A stretch of 64,000 bases of DNA from contig JACBWW010000021.1 in assembly GCA_020086605.1 (NCBI GenBank), positions 5,131,907 through 5,195,906 of the forward strand. The letters run 5' to 3'. The DNA comes from Lanius collurio (Eukaryota > Chordata > Aves > Passeriformes > Laniidae). The position numbers were made by a program, and so were the translations under genes. The notes beneath the pieces are model-generated. The model saw only the letters and a list, made by a program, of their open reading frames with translations. It was not told where the DNA came from and made no database searches. Positions 50,687 to 64,000 of the stretch are shown one piece after another; the stretch's first letter is position 1, and every line of letters begins with the position of its first letter.

Positions 50687-53600
50687 GAATTTTCATGTGT
50701 TTTTATCAGGAAAAACTTCAAGGACCTAGTCACCACCTAACAGCTTAAAGTTCGGGGACTATGGAGTTAAAAGAAACCCAACCAAGAAAATCCCACTAGG
50801 CATTTTGAACCACAAATATTTCCCAACGGTGTAAATTTAAAACCTTGACACATTCTCTATCAATTCAAACATTAATAGGCATTTACTAAATAATTTTTTC
50901 TCTTGCAATCACTTGTCTAAATGTGATATGCTCACAACTTAATATAGCCTTTGAATACCACATGAGGAATTGTCTTCCACAATACATCTATATGCATAAC
51001 AGCTGTGCAGCCTAAATACTCAACACAGAACGAACTGAAACAGCAAGATGCAAAGTGATAGTGAGCTGAAAACAGCACAACATTAACTCAGTCGAGGACT
51101 GCTTCAGTGAATGTGCTATAAATGCCTGCCAGTATAAAACAGCCTTTTCCCACTGCTAGATAATGCTTGGCTTATGAGAAGATGACAGAACGCTCAAAAA
51201 ATTATTTCAATTCCCACAGAATTAACCCTTTACAGACTGAAGATCTTTCTCTGCATTGCTAAGAATGTGTTTGGTTGGCAATATGGAAAGCAACAACATC
51301 TTTTAATGAAGCAATGTTTATCATCCAGTATGAATGCTATAGTGACCACAGCTGGCACCTGCTCTGTTGTCAGACATAAAGTATGTCTGCCCTACTTGTA
51401 CAGAGAATCCAAGGAAAGACTGAAGCGTGTTTTTACAGTTCCTAAACATCGTTTCGTCACTGATACAACACTTTTAACTGGTCCCTGCAGATAGCCTACC
51501 CAAAAGTCAGTTTTTAACAAAACTTTGTTGAAAACGTTGAGAATTTAATTTTCTTTTCAAGTTACCAAAATGGTGTTGGTAATTCAGCTAGAAATCAATT
51601 TTCATACTGCTTTCTCCCCCTCCACATCCAGCAAAGCATGTGTCTTTGTTACCCACAGAATGAATACATTCAAATAATTTTTCATATGCAGATCCAACGT
51701 ATCAAGGAACAAGCTGCACAAGCTACACTGACAGGTGCATACAAAAGATGCAAGAAAAACCTTCAACAAAGACATTTTTCTACTAATCAATGTTGCTTTC
51801 CAAATTACCATGAAGTAGAAAATACACAAAGTTCATAGAATAAGATTCTTGCAGTTCTGCTCTATTTTTTTTAAATTTTGTTGGCATTTAAAATTTCTTA
51901 TTCAGCAATTATTCAGTACAGTGGAAAAAAAATTATGTTTGATTAAAACACAAATCCATCCCTGCTCCTAGGAGTTGGTGTGTTGCCTTCATTGAGGCAA
52001 GACTGACACATGCAGACATAAAAATTTTTACTACATATGCATACATTTCCCACAGCAGCAGAGGAATAATTTCTTCCTTTTCTACTGCTATATAGCCTAC
52101 TCATTAATAGAGGCTGTCACAGTTTTAGTATCTTCTCTCTAGCATTTAAAAGATCTATAATGCACACATGTATATATTGTAAATACGTATCAAAATACAA
52201 CATACATTTTTTCCTTATGATACTTGAGACCAGAACTCCTGGAAATGAAACAGATCTGGAGCAACACAATTTGAAGAAATGGCTTAAAACAAATGACCTC
52301 CTATTCTCCTCCTGACAATGTTTAAGTATTATTGGCTGATGTGTGCCAAGCACGCTGCTGGCTGCACTGAGGATGTTTAACAACCCAGTGCCAACAAGTG
52401 CAGCTGCTGGACTTGCAGCACCCTCCTCCTGCTCATCCCAAGCCAAATTACTCACTCAGCTATGAACAATGAAGCAGCAACACAGGAAAATGCCAAGTGC
52501 AAGTGAGATTAGTGATAAACTACAGGATCCCTACAGAGGTCAGTGATTAGCAGGTCTCCAGTCGTAATCACTTTCCTAACCCAGCCTTTATCTCATCACA
52601 GCTCCATCTTAGCTCAGTCTTCTGACTGCAAGCAGCTTCCCCAATCAATATCCCTCTAAGTCTTGCAAATTCATCCACATTCTCATACCTTTTAACAAAG
52701 CAGTCAAACCTACACAATATGGAATGCCTGAAAAAGTGTAGGACAAATTTTTAACTTTAAGTTTAATAAGTAATTAATACAAAATGAAATCACATTACTG
52801 GAAAATTTGTAATAAAGTAACAGAAGAAAAACAACAAACATACTTAGGCAGAAATGCCATGCCCAAGTGTTGATCAGCAATGCAGTCTATACAGCTCATC
52901 ATAAGAATGGTATGTACAGACTGCAATTAGTGAAAAAATGTTGGAGTATTTTTCCCCATACTGTGACATCTTCTAAGACCAATTTTCCCAGAAAGCAGAA
53001 GTAAATGTTTTAGAAAAATGTGGGTTTAACACTACAGATTTGCTCCCTCCTCCTTTTTTGGGCCAAGATTTTGAAAGACTGCGATCCTACAAAACTAATG
53101 ATTGTCAAGAAGTCTCTGATTTTGAATGAGATTTATGGGATTTAACAGTCCAATCTCAGGTCTGCCAGGAATCTCCAAGGATTCTTCATGCTTTAAATTC
53201 TCATTTGTAAGAAGACAGCATTAGACTTCTGTTATCTAGTCCTATTACTTATTTGGAAAAAGAACTGCTTTTCACATCCAAATAATCCAAAATGTGAAAT
53301 TCTGAAGATGGAATTACCTGTAATCAACTTTCCATTATAACTTTTGAAATTTAGGAACAAATATTGAATTATTGCTTTTTTTGACATTTGGACAAGATGA
53401 TCTAGAAAAAAAATTCCATTTGTTTTCCAAAGACTAAAAGTCAGAAGTTTTTGTATTTACAGTTGTGTCAGCATTTGCAGATGCCTTTCACTGTGAAAAT
53501 TCTACTGATTGAACCAGCCAGGCAATAAATCTCAGAGTGTATTTATAAAGATGTTAAACACAGAAGTCAAGGGATTTCTCAACTTCTTTAACACAATATT

Positions 53601-55123
53601 TTTTTTAAAAATAATGTCAGTGTGTGAAGAGGTATTAAAGAACCTGCTTCTCACAGACATGCCTTTGACACATCCAACCCATTGATTTGTAAGTACATCT
53701 AAGAAAAGATGGAGTATTTTGTCAGTTTGCTGATCACTGCACAGATCTTGTGCTATAAAAACATTTTATTAATGTTCTTATGTACTTCAAATACACAGGA
53801 GGTAAGGGTGGACTAAATTCCACATTATATTTGGATTGACCCTATGAACTCGAAATTTATATGCTCATGTCAAACTAAGAACATTTCTATTCCAACAGAG
53901 GCTGATCCATGAGGGCTCCTTCCCCAGAACTATTCCTGTCCCTCCACTTAGCAGGCTTACACTGTGCTGAATAACAAATCAAATGTTTGCAAGGCTAAAA
54001 GGCACTGAAGTCGCTGGCAGGAAGAATGCACAGCAATAACTGAGGGAAGAGGGAGTAAAACCTGAAGAAAGAACTTTCTTCTCTTCCTCCCCCAAGCATA
54101 TGTGGGCAAGTATCTGAGATCCAAAGAGTTCCTGAATAGCTGCTTTATGTAGTTCCAAATTCTCCGCTAGAATGTCTACCCAAGGCTAACCTTACCATAA
54201 ATAATGTTAACACTCTATTAACCCATTAATATGTGTTACACACAGAGAGAACATCCAGGGAGAAACAGATTAAAAATATACTAAAAATGAGGGAAATCGG
54301 GGATATTGAATATGCAGAAAACAATAACCAAAGTGAATTTGCATATGAGCACATAAACATTCCACACTGGTGGCATTTGTCATATACTTTTACTTACCTC
54401 ACCTATCCATCCCATATTTTTCTTGAGTATCCAAGTGTCTTCACTTTGTCTATTAAAATATTTTTCCTTTTGCCATCTTCCCCACCTCAACCCCAAGGGA
54501 TTTGGTTAAAATTCTCAAGTAACCAACAAAGTTGCTACTTATAGTTAACGTGAAAAGCATCCCTTGCTCTCCTGGTGTGGAATTTGTCCCAGATCTATGG
54601 ACAAAAATTACTTTGAACATCAATTACATTCTTAAGCCTAAAGTCAAGAGGATTTTTAATTGGAAATGAATAGAGAATCCACACTTTACAACAAAATGCT
54701 ACACCTGTTTCCAATTAAAAGATTATTTTGGTAACAGTACTTACTACAAATTGCTAGATTAGTTCATCCATACACACACAAAAAATAATTCTGCTGATAT
54801 CTACTGCTTCTCTCACTATCCAAAATCTATTAATTCTCATTAAATGTGAAAAGTCAGCTTGTCAACAAAGAAAGATTCCCCCCTTGCCCATTTTCTGTAT
54901 AAAAACAGGCACAAACACAACAAAAATTTATAACCATCTTCCATCAGGCAAATGCATGCAACAGTCCTGCATTGTACAACACCTTTGACAGTTCTTATTT
55001 GCATGACTTGCATAACTTTTTTAACTTCACCTTTCATGGCCATCTCAATAGCACAGACAGAGGTTTGTAAAACAGGAATTACCAAACTGTGAGCTCCAAG
55101 CTAGCAGTAGCTGTTAGACTGAA

Positions 55124-55258
55124 GAAAAAAACAACAACCAAAAAAAAAACCAAAAAACACCAAACCCCAAAAAAACAACCAAAAAAAAACCCCAACACAC
55201 CCCACCAAACCCCACCAAACCACCCAAAGAACCAAACAACACAGAAAACCAAACCCCA
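55124..55258. repeat. A/C-rich low-complexity tract
   Basis: About 135 bases contain almost only A and C on the plus strand, with runs of A, CC pairs and repeated 'caccaaacccc'. The opposite strand reads as a glycine/phenylalanine/tryptophan-rich open frame that is an artefact of composition. Confidence 0.9.
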
Positions 55259-57885
55259 TTAGACGCTAAAACACATTTTGGAAGGAAGACAAAACAACAT
55301 GTTAAGTGTTTTCTGAGTATTACTGCTTCTAGAAACAATTCCCACAGGCACCACAGAATAATCAAGTTACCTGTTAAAACAGGAGGGGAAATCCTCAGTG
55401 CCTGAAAGGAGCCATCTCCTGTTTGGGGGCTGCAAACTTGTGACTATTCACATGTATTATATAAGGCATACCGAGCCAAAAGAACGTGAAACAGAAACCC
55501 CATAAAGAATAATTAGATAGTCTAGATTAATGCAAAATACTTAAAATGCTTAGAGCTTAAAATGGGTGTTTTTATTTTAGTAGAAAAGCAGTATTTACAG
55601 GACAGGACTTTAGACTGTCCAAAAATTGAAAGCACTCCCCCCAAGCCCTGAACCACTGACAATAACTGCATAAGAGAACTTCAGTCTGCAGAAATGTAAA
55701 CTGCTACTTGAGCTACACACAGAGTGAACTTTTAACTATCTACCAAAAAACACTCAAAAAATACAGAACTCTCTAAATCATCCCTCATGTGTAGGCACCT
55801 CACATGTCCATGGATTCATGAAAACAGCAATACCTTACTGCCAAGGCACAAGTATGAATACTGGAGCTTTAAGTCACAGTATTTATCAGAGATAGTAACA
55901 GGTGTGGGAATGCAACTGAAGAAACATTAAGAGTAATAACCCAAGTCCTGACATAGCCAAGGTGATCATAAATCTCAGGTTTAAAAACACCATGGAACAT
56001 GGGGACCTGCTCAATGAACTAAAGAATAAAACTTCATCTATCAATAAATACTACCTCTCTGCTTGGCTACACATGCTTTCCAGGGGCTTTACATGACCTA
56101 ATGCAGATAAGAACAAAAAGAACACTCACTGCAATATTGGTAATTATTTTATAGAAAGGGTAATATGAATAAGAATGATGAAATACTTTCAATTTCAACA
56201 GCAAGGAGAATGTAAAAGCAATTGCTAACACTCTGAATGTCTCTATCAGCAGGTTGAGGTAACCTGACACCAAAAGGATTAAAAATATTTTTTTCAAATA
56301 TACATAAACCAAGAGATTTTCTCAGGTATTAAGACTGGTTTTTACTATGTCTCAGAATACTCATATAGTGCAAGATCTCCGGAAGAAACTTCATTTTGCA
56401 CAATATTTAAAAGAAGCAAATAGGATTACACAAACAATTTATTGCTCTGATAGCAAATCGTAACTAATGACATCACCAAAATGGAATTTTATTAATAAAG
56501 GATTAGTAGGCTGATGGTAATGCCCTTCAACCTGAATTTGTGGGAAAGGTGTGGTTTTTTCACTGTAAGCTGGCACAGTACACTGTCAGTGTACCTGATT
56601 CTTGTAAGCTATGTGCATTGATAAACTGACAATAAAAGGATACATTTTTAAAGATTAATCTAAAGGAATAACCTTATCACTCTATTAAAATAATAATGCA
56701 CTAAGAGAGTAAAAGTTAGGCACTAGACAACGTTTTAAATGCAACCGAAAACATCAACATGGATGTTGCCCCTAGATTTAGTCTTTTTTTCCTTTTTTTT
56801 TTTTTTGCATCAGGTTATCAATCTAAATGTGTTACTGGAAGTTCAGAGCTTGTTGGCAGATTTAAACAAATGAAGACAGGTCGGTGGAATGCTCTGAACT
56901 GCACTTAAAGAAACAAACCACCTCTTACTCAGCCAAGTGCAGAAGGATGTCTGTGGGACAAGGGCCCTGCAGCCAGGACCTGGGTTTACCCTCCAGGAGG
57001 AGGGTGGCAGCTATAGAAACTTTCCTTGTTCCTCCATTATCTTAACCTTTCCTGTTGACCTGCCTCAGAGCTCTGCAAAAGGCCTACTGGCCTTGGGAAA
57101 TCCCACAGGAAACATTTGAGGCATTCACTAGAAAAGGCCAAACGTCCACCTTGAATTAAGGATATGTGGTTACGATACCTGAAAGTATTGCAGCCTGAAA
57201 ATCTTCCTTCTAAGCCTAAACAGCATTAACGAGTGAAAGTAAAACCACATGGGGTTTGTATCTTTTTATCTGTTTTACCTGCTGGTACTTCAACTCCCCA
57301 GACTATAGAACAGGTACTGTGGAGTTCACACATTATTGTGGAAGCCTTTTATACAGAAACAAGGATTAATTTCAAAGATATTTCCCATTTCATACCTACC
57401 TGCTGTAAGCTTTCAACTACACATTAGTTCTTGATATCAAACAGTCATAAACACTTAGAAAACACTTTTCTTGATCCTGTACTCAGTAAGTCATCTAAGT
57501 CTCAGCATCTGAAGCACTTCCCATGCAGATTTTTCAACTTAAATTTATGTTTTTATCACTCTCCCTGCATCTGTAGTTCTGTTATTACCAACTATACAGT
57601 GTGTATGGAACCTTACTTGCTTAATGTCTTCATGAGCCTGGAGGAAAACACAGACCACACCTTAAAAGAGTTTGCACAGATGCCAGTTTCAGAGGTGCAG
57701 TTGGTACACTCGAAGGCAGGACCACCATTCAGAGGAATAGAAACAATCAAGAGGATTGGGCCAAGAGGAACCTCACAAAATTCAGCCATAACAAATGTAA
57801 AGTTCCACACCTGGCATGGAGCAGCCTCTTGAATCAGTGCAGGTTGGGGTCCAGCTGTGTGGAGAAGGGCTGGTGGTCTGAAGGG

Positions 57886-57963
57886 GCAGCTGCATGGGCA
57901 GGGCAGTGACCATCAACCTCTGCAGCTGCATGGGCATGGGCAGGGCAGTGACCATCAACCTCT
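57886..57963. repeat. Tandem duplication, about 36-42 bp unit
   Basis: Two copies lie at 57886-57921 and 57922-57963. Both start gcagctgcatgggc and end agtgaccatcaacctct. The second carries six extra bases from an internal atgggc expansion. Each copy contains one CAGCTG. Confidence 0.9.
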
Positions 57964-60099
57964 GCTCAGCACGCCTTACACCAGATCAAAACCATTGCAG
58001 CCACTTTCCAAACCCCCAACTAAAACAAAACCTCACCAGCCCACAAACACTAACCAACCAACCCTAAGCTAGAGAGCAAAAAACAGAAAGAATTCCACTG
58101 CTTTCACTGGATGCAAAGATTCCTTTCTTTTAACTAGTATCCCATCCATTCCAGAATCCAGGATTCTGAAATCCTGCAACTGGCAATTCTCCCTCCAACT
58201 TCCATCAGGTCAAATTACTTCCAATTTCTTCAGCTTCCTGTTGCAACGACTGTGTAGATCTATTTTTCTGTATTGGTTTCTCTTTGCACCTCTCACATTT
58301 ACTCTTCCCTCAACATCAAAATTTAGTGAAACAAGTTTAAGCTTTCCAATTCAACTGAATTAAGTCCCTTAATTATTCACTACATACTGGCTCTGCAAAA
58401 ATGTTCGCGCATTTAAAAACCCACACGACACCGTTGCAGATGTCTCTCCTTCTTTGCCCATGACAGCACTCTCTTGGATATCCAATCTCTGCAATGAATT
58501 TATCCTTTGCACTATGCTGTAAGAAACAGTAAATGATACTGAATGATGACCAAAACTATCCTTCTTTGAGCAAGCCATTTGAAAAAGAATCACAGAAATT
58601 CTTAAGACTGATATTGAAATGTCTGGGTTTCTCCACTTTTTAAATTAAAAGTTGCATAGTAAAGTAAAACATGCAATCAGTGTAGGAATTCTATGCCACA
58701 GTTGTATCTTGAGATTTCACTACTTCTATGTTTATTTAATTCATACATATATTCTAATTTTAAAAAAATAGTAGTACTGAGGTCATTTAAATTGCTGCAT
58801 TTTTACTTCTAGGGTTACATTCACAAAGTCTATTTTAAGAACTGCATTGGAAGCAACTGATGTTTTATGCAGTGAACTGCTATTTTCCCAGATGAATAGA
58901 ATATCCATTCTTTGGCTCACAGTTTCCATGACACTAAAAACAAAACATTCATCGGCACCAGCTCAGTGTTTGATGGTAAATGCAGCTGCAGCTCACAACA
59001 GCTCACAGTGTACCTCAGCCTGCCCCAGCTGAACAGAGGCACTGTATTTCCCCAACGCAATTTCATTGTTTTACAGACAAGTCCTTTCTTGCCAAACTCA
59101 AACATTTCAAATCCTGCTGCTGTTCTGTCTTGAAATGAAAAGTTATTCAATTCTGTAAGTAATGATACTAATGCTAAGTCTTCCAAATTACCAACTAAAG
59201 TACATCACCAGAAACACAGCTTTGGTAACAGTAGCATCTGCCCTCACAGTTAAAAAGGAATTTTTGGCCAAAGAATTTTAAACTTTGCTCCTTGATACAA
59301 TTCCAACTTACTTGCTTCAAGTAAGCTGTTGAAGAAAAATTATAGGGACCATTTTAAAACCAGTAAATAGAGAAAGTCACATGGCAGTCCAGAGAAAAAG
59401 AATGGCACTGAGCTTTCAGTATTGCTTCCCTCCCCAAAAGGAGCATTAAATGCATGCATGTCTCTTTAGAACATAGATACTATAAGAGACAATCTTCTGT
59501 TTAGGTAAAGATGCAAGACTTCCACTTGCTAATAGTTTAATCCTGGCTCATATTAGTTAACTTTTCATCTGTTTGAGATTCAGTTTAAGTATATGGTCAT
59601 TCCCCTTTTCACACTGGTCACCACATCACTGTTAAACAAACACTGAGACTTAATCCCCTGGCTTTGATTCTGAAGTTCCCATTGAAAACAGGACCTAATC
59701 AATACTCCACATTTATTAGAAGTAGGTTTAGGCATGAAAACAGTAAAGCAACTAAGCACATACGTACTTCCAAATACACAAATGGACTAAATTCAGCAGG
59801 GACTGCTCATATGAACTACACACTGAGGAGACTGATCGGCAGGCAGATCACAGAGAAATCTGACTAAGGGAGACACATCATCTCAGCCTACTCTTAACGC
59901 AGTTCTTATGAAATTCCGTCAAAATCACTGGAAATATTGAAAAAGTACTAAGTCAATAATAATCAGTTTGCAACTTAACAGAAGTGCTATTTTAAGCTAG
60001 AAATTAATTTCTGGTTTTGCCATAAAATACCGTAGTAATACATCCACCTTGACTAAGGGCAGAAACAAAGTGGCAGCTCGCAGCAGGCCAAGTGAGGAG

Positions 60100-60380
60100 C
60101 AGAGGGAGCCCAGCACCGCCGGGCCGGGCCGGGGGGGAGCCGGGCCGGGCAGTGCCGGGTCGGGAGGGGCCGGGCCGTTCCCGGGGGTGGCCGGGGGGAG
60201 GTCTGTGTCGGGCCGTGCCCGGGGGGGGCCGTGCCGTGCCGTTCCCGGGGGTGGCCGGGCCGGGCCGTGCCGTGCCGTGCTGCTGAGGCGGCGCTGGCGC
60301 GTTGCCGCTGCCGTGCGCAGAGCGCCCCCTCCCGGCCGCGGCCCCGGCCCTGCAGCGCCCGGCAAACCGCGCACGGAAAA
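60100..60380. repeat. GC-rich minisatellite-like block / possible CpG island
   Basis: About 280 bases are extremely G-rich on the plus strand, with many ccgggccg and gccgtgcc repeats. A 20-base unit, ccgttcccgggggtggccgg, occurs at 60175 and again at 60239. At 60126-60175 there are at least six runs of three or more G with short loops, giving clear G-quadruplex potential. Open frames here are composition artefacts. The block may be a CpG island, but no exon is identifiable. Confidence 0.7.
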
Positions 60381-63081
60381 TGTCACCGGTGTCGGGCAGT
60401 ACCTGACACCGGCATGGGCCAAGACTCCCGACCGAGGCCCTTTAAAGTACAGCTCAATAAAGAAAAACAGTAATCCCAAGGCTGCAGCAATATTTAGTAA
60501 TAAATCATTAGCGAAACAGAAATTAAATCATTGCTCTTTATACCCAAACCATTGACTTCAACTTGAGATTCAGCAGACCCTTCAGGATCAAAGAGTGTTA
60601 CAGCAGCTTACTGTCAGAGGCCAGTGGAATTCACTTTCAAGCATTACTCTTAATAAATTTCTATTGATGGCCTTTCTACTGACAACTTACCGGACTTTTA
60701 TCACATCCTCGAACTAAGCCATTAACAAGAGCAGATCATCAGTGCACTCCCCACAGCCCACTACAGATTACAAGATCAGAAAAAAAGTGAATCTTGCTTG
60801 TGTAGCTTTGCCAGGGCCTGAATAAGAAACATGCACACAGACTGCAGCATTCTTATTGCCAACACAGTGCTTACAACTTCCCAGAACTCCAGTAACTGGG
60901 GTATAACCTATGTTGCAGGTAGTCATCACTGTAACCTAGGAAGAACATTCATGTTCTTTCGCAAATAGAGTCCTGCAGAAGTTCTTTGGTGTAAATCAGT
61001 AAATACTGATACAAGACAAAAAAGCTATCTTCAAAATTTCAATTTTATTATGTGTTTCCTGAGGGTTTGACTCCTTTTTTCCTTCTGAAGCTTAAAAGGA
61101 GACAAGGAGTCCAGAAGCTGGCAGAAATAGCTCCCCTTACAGTTCCTGGAAAGAATTTTCTTATCTATAGATTTAAGTTCTTCAACTTTATTGCAACACT
61201 GGTGTGCATTTCCCTATCTTAGTGTTTCCCAAATAGCAGACAATAAATTAAAGATCCACCATTGGACTGCTATATTGGAGATGATGTTTTTGTTGCTTTA
61301 CATCAAATATGGTGCCATTTTATGAAAAATGTTAAATCCGTGTGTTTTCCCAAGACTGTCTTTTTGTAGCTGTAGTGGCAGTAGCAAATAAGGGACTTCA
61401 TATGAAGAATAAAAGCAACAATGTCTAAGTCCATAGTAAAATCCCACCTGTTTGTGATTATCACACACAGAGCCAGGCATGCAGGGGGAAGATGAATGAA
61501 CATAGAGAAGCTTTTTCAAGTATAATTTGCAGCATGAAAACCTGAAAGAAACCCCACATCTTAAGCTAACACAGATTCTTCATAGGTCAATAGTTAGTGA
61601 TCCTTTTCATTGCTCCCTTCCCAAATGCAGATTCTTTATAGCTGTTTACTTTCTGAAACTTTGGATATCTAAAGATGCTGAATTGTGATGTCACCCTGTT
61701 AAGTCAGTAACAGGGGAGGAAGACCGGACAGACAAACAGTATCTATTATAATCACAACCAGTATCTCTCTTCCCCAACCATGAACCATGTCTTGTCCTTC
61801 TGCTCAGATACTTGCCTCAAGAGATAATTGAAAAAAACTAATAAATTTCTACCTATGTGATGGTAGTTCAAAGCAAAAAAAAAAAAAATTACAGCAGCTA
61901 TTTTGGATACAGAGGGTCAAAATCCACAGTGTCTCAAAAAAAAATAGTGGTTTAAAAGAATCTCCAAAACTGATAGCTACAAGATGCCTGCTTTTCAGAT
62001 AGCAAAGCACCCGATTTTATTTGATGTACAACTCAATCACAAGTGCACAGGAATGCTGAAGCCATCTCATGTAGCTCTATTTGAAATCCTAAATATGGAT
62101 TTATGACCCTGATCCTTCAAACAGCTATGTACATGCTTAACAGGATTATGTGTGCTTAAAGTCTCTTAGATACAGAAGTATTCACAAAATTAGGACTTAC
62201 CTTGGGTGTGCACATCACTAGGACACATTAGACTTATACTGACTTTTGTTATACTCCTAAGACATTTGGACACTTCTATTACATCAGGTAAACAGTGAAG
62301 TAAAAGTATTTCAGCAGTATTTTCTTTGCATGCATCACAGAAATCTTATAAAGATTATTGTTTTCCTAAAAAACCCAGGGTACTACCAGAGGATAACCAA
62401 AGCATCACAATGCTAATTAAGTGGTCACTTTGCTTATTATAAAAACAGCCTTTAAGAAAAAATCAGATATATATTTTAAATAGCTTTTTTCACACTATCC
62501 TAGAACATTGTTTATTTCTAGAATTGGAGTTATATTAAAATATTCTGAAAAGTGAAAATACTTGAGACATTATTTCAAAAATTATATACGTGTGTACAAG
62601 TTACACTTCACCTATGCATGTTTCAATGTATCCAAAACAGTACAGCTACATATATACACAGTTTCACTAAGATTTTTCTTCCCTGAATAAGGCCCATTCT
62701 TTGTTTACTACTTTTTAATTCTTTTTTTAAAAGTCTTTTTTTTTTTCCAATTACAGGCAGGAAATAAAAAGAAACGCAACTCTTTTATGTAAAGTAAATC
62801 CATCTGGATGTTTGCTGCATCCTATATTATAAACTTGTGATCCCCAACCAGAATGAGTTATAGTGAAGCTGCAGGCAAAATTGTCTCCATATACCACAAT
62901 CCATTATCCCTGTCAAGTTAATGTTCCATGTTGAGCCATATGGCGTGGGTACACACTCAACAAAGGAAATTCCTTAAACTTGTTATAATCAGCACTTACA
63001 GTCATCCAAAAAAACTGACATAAACAGCTTTATTGTGTTTTGTGCATTTCAGTTGATATCCATGACAAAAAGAGGAAGCTT

Positions 63082-63154
63082 GGGGGGAGGAAAAAAAAAA
63101 AGTAAGGAAAAAAAAAATAAGTAAGGGAAAAAAAAAAAAAGGGAGGGAGGAGGC
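63082..63154. repeat. Polypurine tract
   Basis: The stretch is made nearly entirely of A and G, with three long A runs separated by 'gtaag' phrases and ending in gggagggagg. Confidence 0.9.
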
Positions 63155-63649
63155 AGTAAAGTTGCAATAATAAAAACGGAGGGGAAGAGACAGAGACTGT
63201 ACATTTTATAATTACACAACATTTTCCTTAGCAAGTGATTTTCAATTACAATAAAGCTCAAGACTCCTGATACTGATACAGTGTGCCAGATTAACAAGAG
63301 ACAAAAAAAAAAACCAAAAACCCTACATCAATACTTAATTTCAATGCAAATAATATATTCTATAGTTTCCAAGTGTCTGGCTCATGTAAAAGATAATCAA
63401 TTAAAAAAAAAAAGTGAATAATTTTTAGTTTTCCTGACTTTAGAAAGAAGGTTTGCCTTCAGTTGTTATATAATTATCAAGAATTTAACAATCTTTCATT
63501 AGCAGTATGGCAATTTCAGTAAATATCTTTCTATGCATTAAGTGTAGGTCACAGATGAATTAAGGACTCCCAGAAGCCTCTGCTACCTGGCACAACCCAT
63601 CACATCAAGCCTAAGTCAAGGTACAAGTAGAGCAGAACTTCATTCCAGC

Positions 63650-63960
63650 CCCCGCAGTGACAACAATAAAACGCTGAGAAAACACACTATCAAATACTGA
63701 ACTCAGCATCAATTTCTGTTAATTACAGCCTTGTCAGCAACGTGATTATTCAAACAGCTCATGCAAATGTTAATGAGTCCTTATTTGCATATTTATTTTT
63801 TCCTTTGTTGAAATGTCATTGATTATTACATTCTACAATGATGAATGCTGCTGATGATGTGCTCTGATATGTAATTAGTCATTAAGTGGAATGAATAGAT
63901 CAATTATGAAAAAGGAGTGAGATTAAGAAATATCAAACAAGACCGCCCAATGTAACCATA
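63650..63960. promoter_or_regulatory. Candidate intronic enhancer (octamer and SOX-like sites)
   Basis: The stretch has ATGCAAAT (63761-63768) and the inverted octamer ATTTGCAT (63783-63790), both perfect POU octamers. CCTTTGTTG (63802-63810, SOX-like) follows 11 bases later. TTAATGAG, TGATTATTACA and GTAATTAGTCATTAAG are homeodomain-like. This density is typical of deeply conserved developmental enhancers. The function is inferred. Confidence 0.4.
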
Positions 63961-64000
63961 GAATTTTTTTTAAAGGAACTAAAATAATTTCTTGGCATTT

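Larger units (their letters stand above)
47196..64000 (-). other. TCF12: TCF12 intron (at least 16.8 kb, continues past the window)
   Basis: No further TCF12 exon was found. The intron holds a 17-base poly-T (50670-50686), an A/C-rich tract (55124-55258), a tandem duplication (57886-57963) and a GC-rich minisatellite-like block (60100-60380). It also has a purine tract (63082-63154) and a candidate enhancer at the window edge (63650-63960). The rest is AT-rich sequence in which I see nothing specific. Confidence 0.75.

Noticed and set aside
55114..55365. Hydrophobic Phe/Gly/Trp-rich minus-strand frame
   Set aside because: It is the reverse of the A/C-rich simple tract.
57431..57832. 133-codon plus-strand open frame
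   Set aside because: No homology recognised; a small isolated frame in an intron.
60049..60555. Open frames of up to 168 codons on both strands over the GC-rich block
   Set aside because: All are arginine/glycine/proline/alanine-rich products of repeated GC sequence, open in several frames at once, with no recognisable domain.
63049..63297. Minus-strand frame rich in Phe/Pro/Leu
   Set aside because: It is the complement of the polypurine tract.
47196..64000. Search for the preceding TCF12 exon (segment ending SNLMG)
   Set aside because: No minus-strand match with a donor was found, so the intron extends beyond the window.

Overview
The window is vertebrate genomic DNA, most likely from a bird. 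It has widely spaced short exons with GT/AG borders, AT-rich introns, few interspersed repeats, and a truncated CR1 LINE 3' end at about 30.77-31.01 kb that is typical of avian genomes. There is no sign of bacterial, organellar or viral gene organisation.

One gene is supported: the middle of TCF12 (HEB), a class I bHLH E-protein transcription factor, transcribed on the minus strand from high to low coordinates. In transcription order the exons are 47195-47131, 32289-32154, 28841-28789, 7506-7401, 6227-6088, 5768-5624 and 4108-4044. They join in frame with matching phases into about 236 codons. These cover the serine/proline-rich region between activation domain 1 and activation domain 2, including a basic nuclear localisation segment split between two exons, and end at the start of activation domain 2. 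The 5' exons (AD1) lie beyond 64000. The 3' exons (rest of AD2 and the bHLH domain) lie below position 1.

Within the 21-kb intron between 28789 and 7506 there is an alternative first exon. Its coding part (16959-16891) starts MYCAYPVPG and ends with a phase-0 donor, and it sits in a CpG island at about 16.45-17.25 kb. This is the first exon of the short HEBAlt isoform, which splices to the exon at 7506 and so omits AD1 and the upstream nuclear localisation segment.

All else is intronic. It holds one clear CR1, an old CR1 fragment, an older CR1/L3-like LINE remnant, several A-rich or A/C-rich tracts and short tandem duplications, and two further GC-rich blocks: 22.36-22.95 kb, interrupted by a 382-base run of N, and 60.1-60.4 kb, minisatellite-like. 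Several stretches dense in homeodomain, POU, SOX, bZIP or E-box sites look like conserved non-coding regulatory elements. That is inference from motif content only. I found no second protein gene, tRNA, rRNA or CRISPR, and no evident undescribed system. The most interesting points are the isoform architecture, an unusual A-rich 3' splice site before the exon at 6227, and the candidate intronic enhancers.
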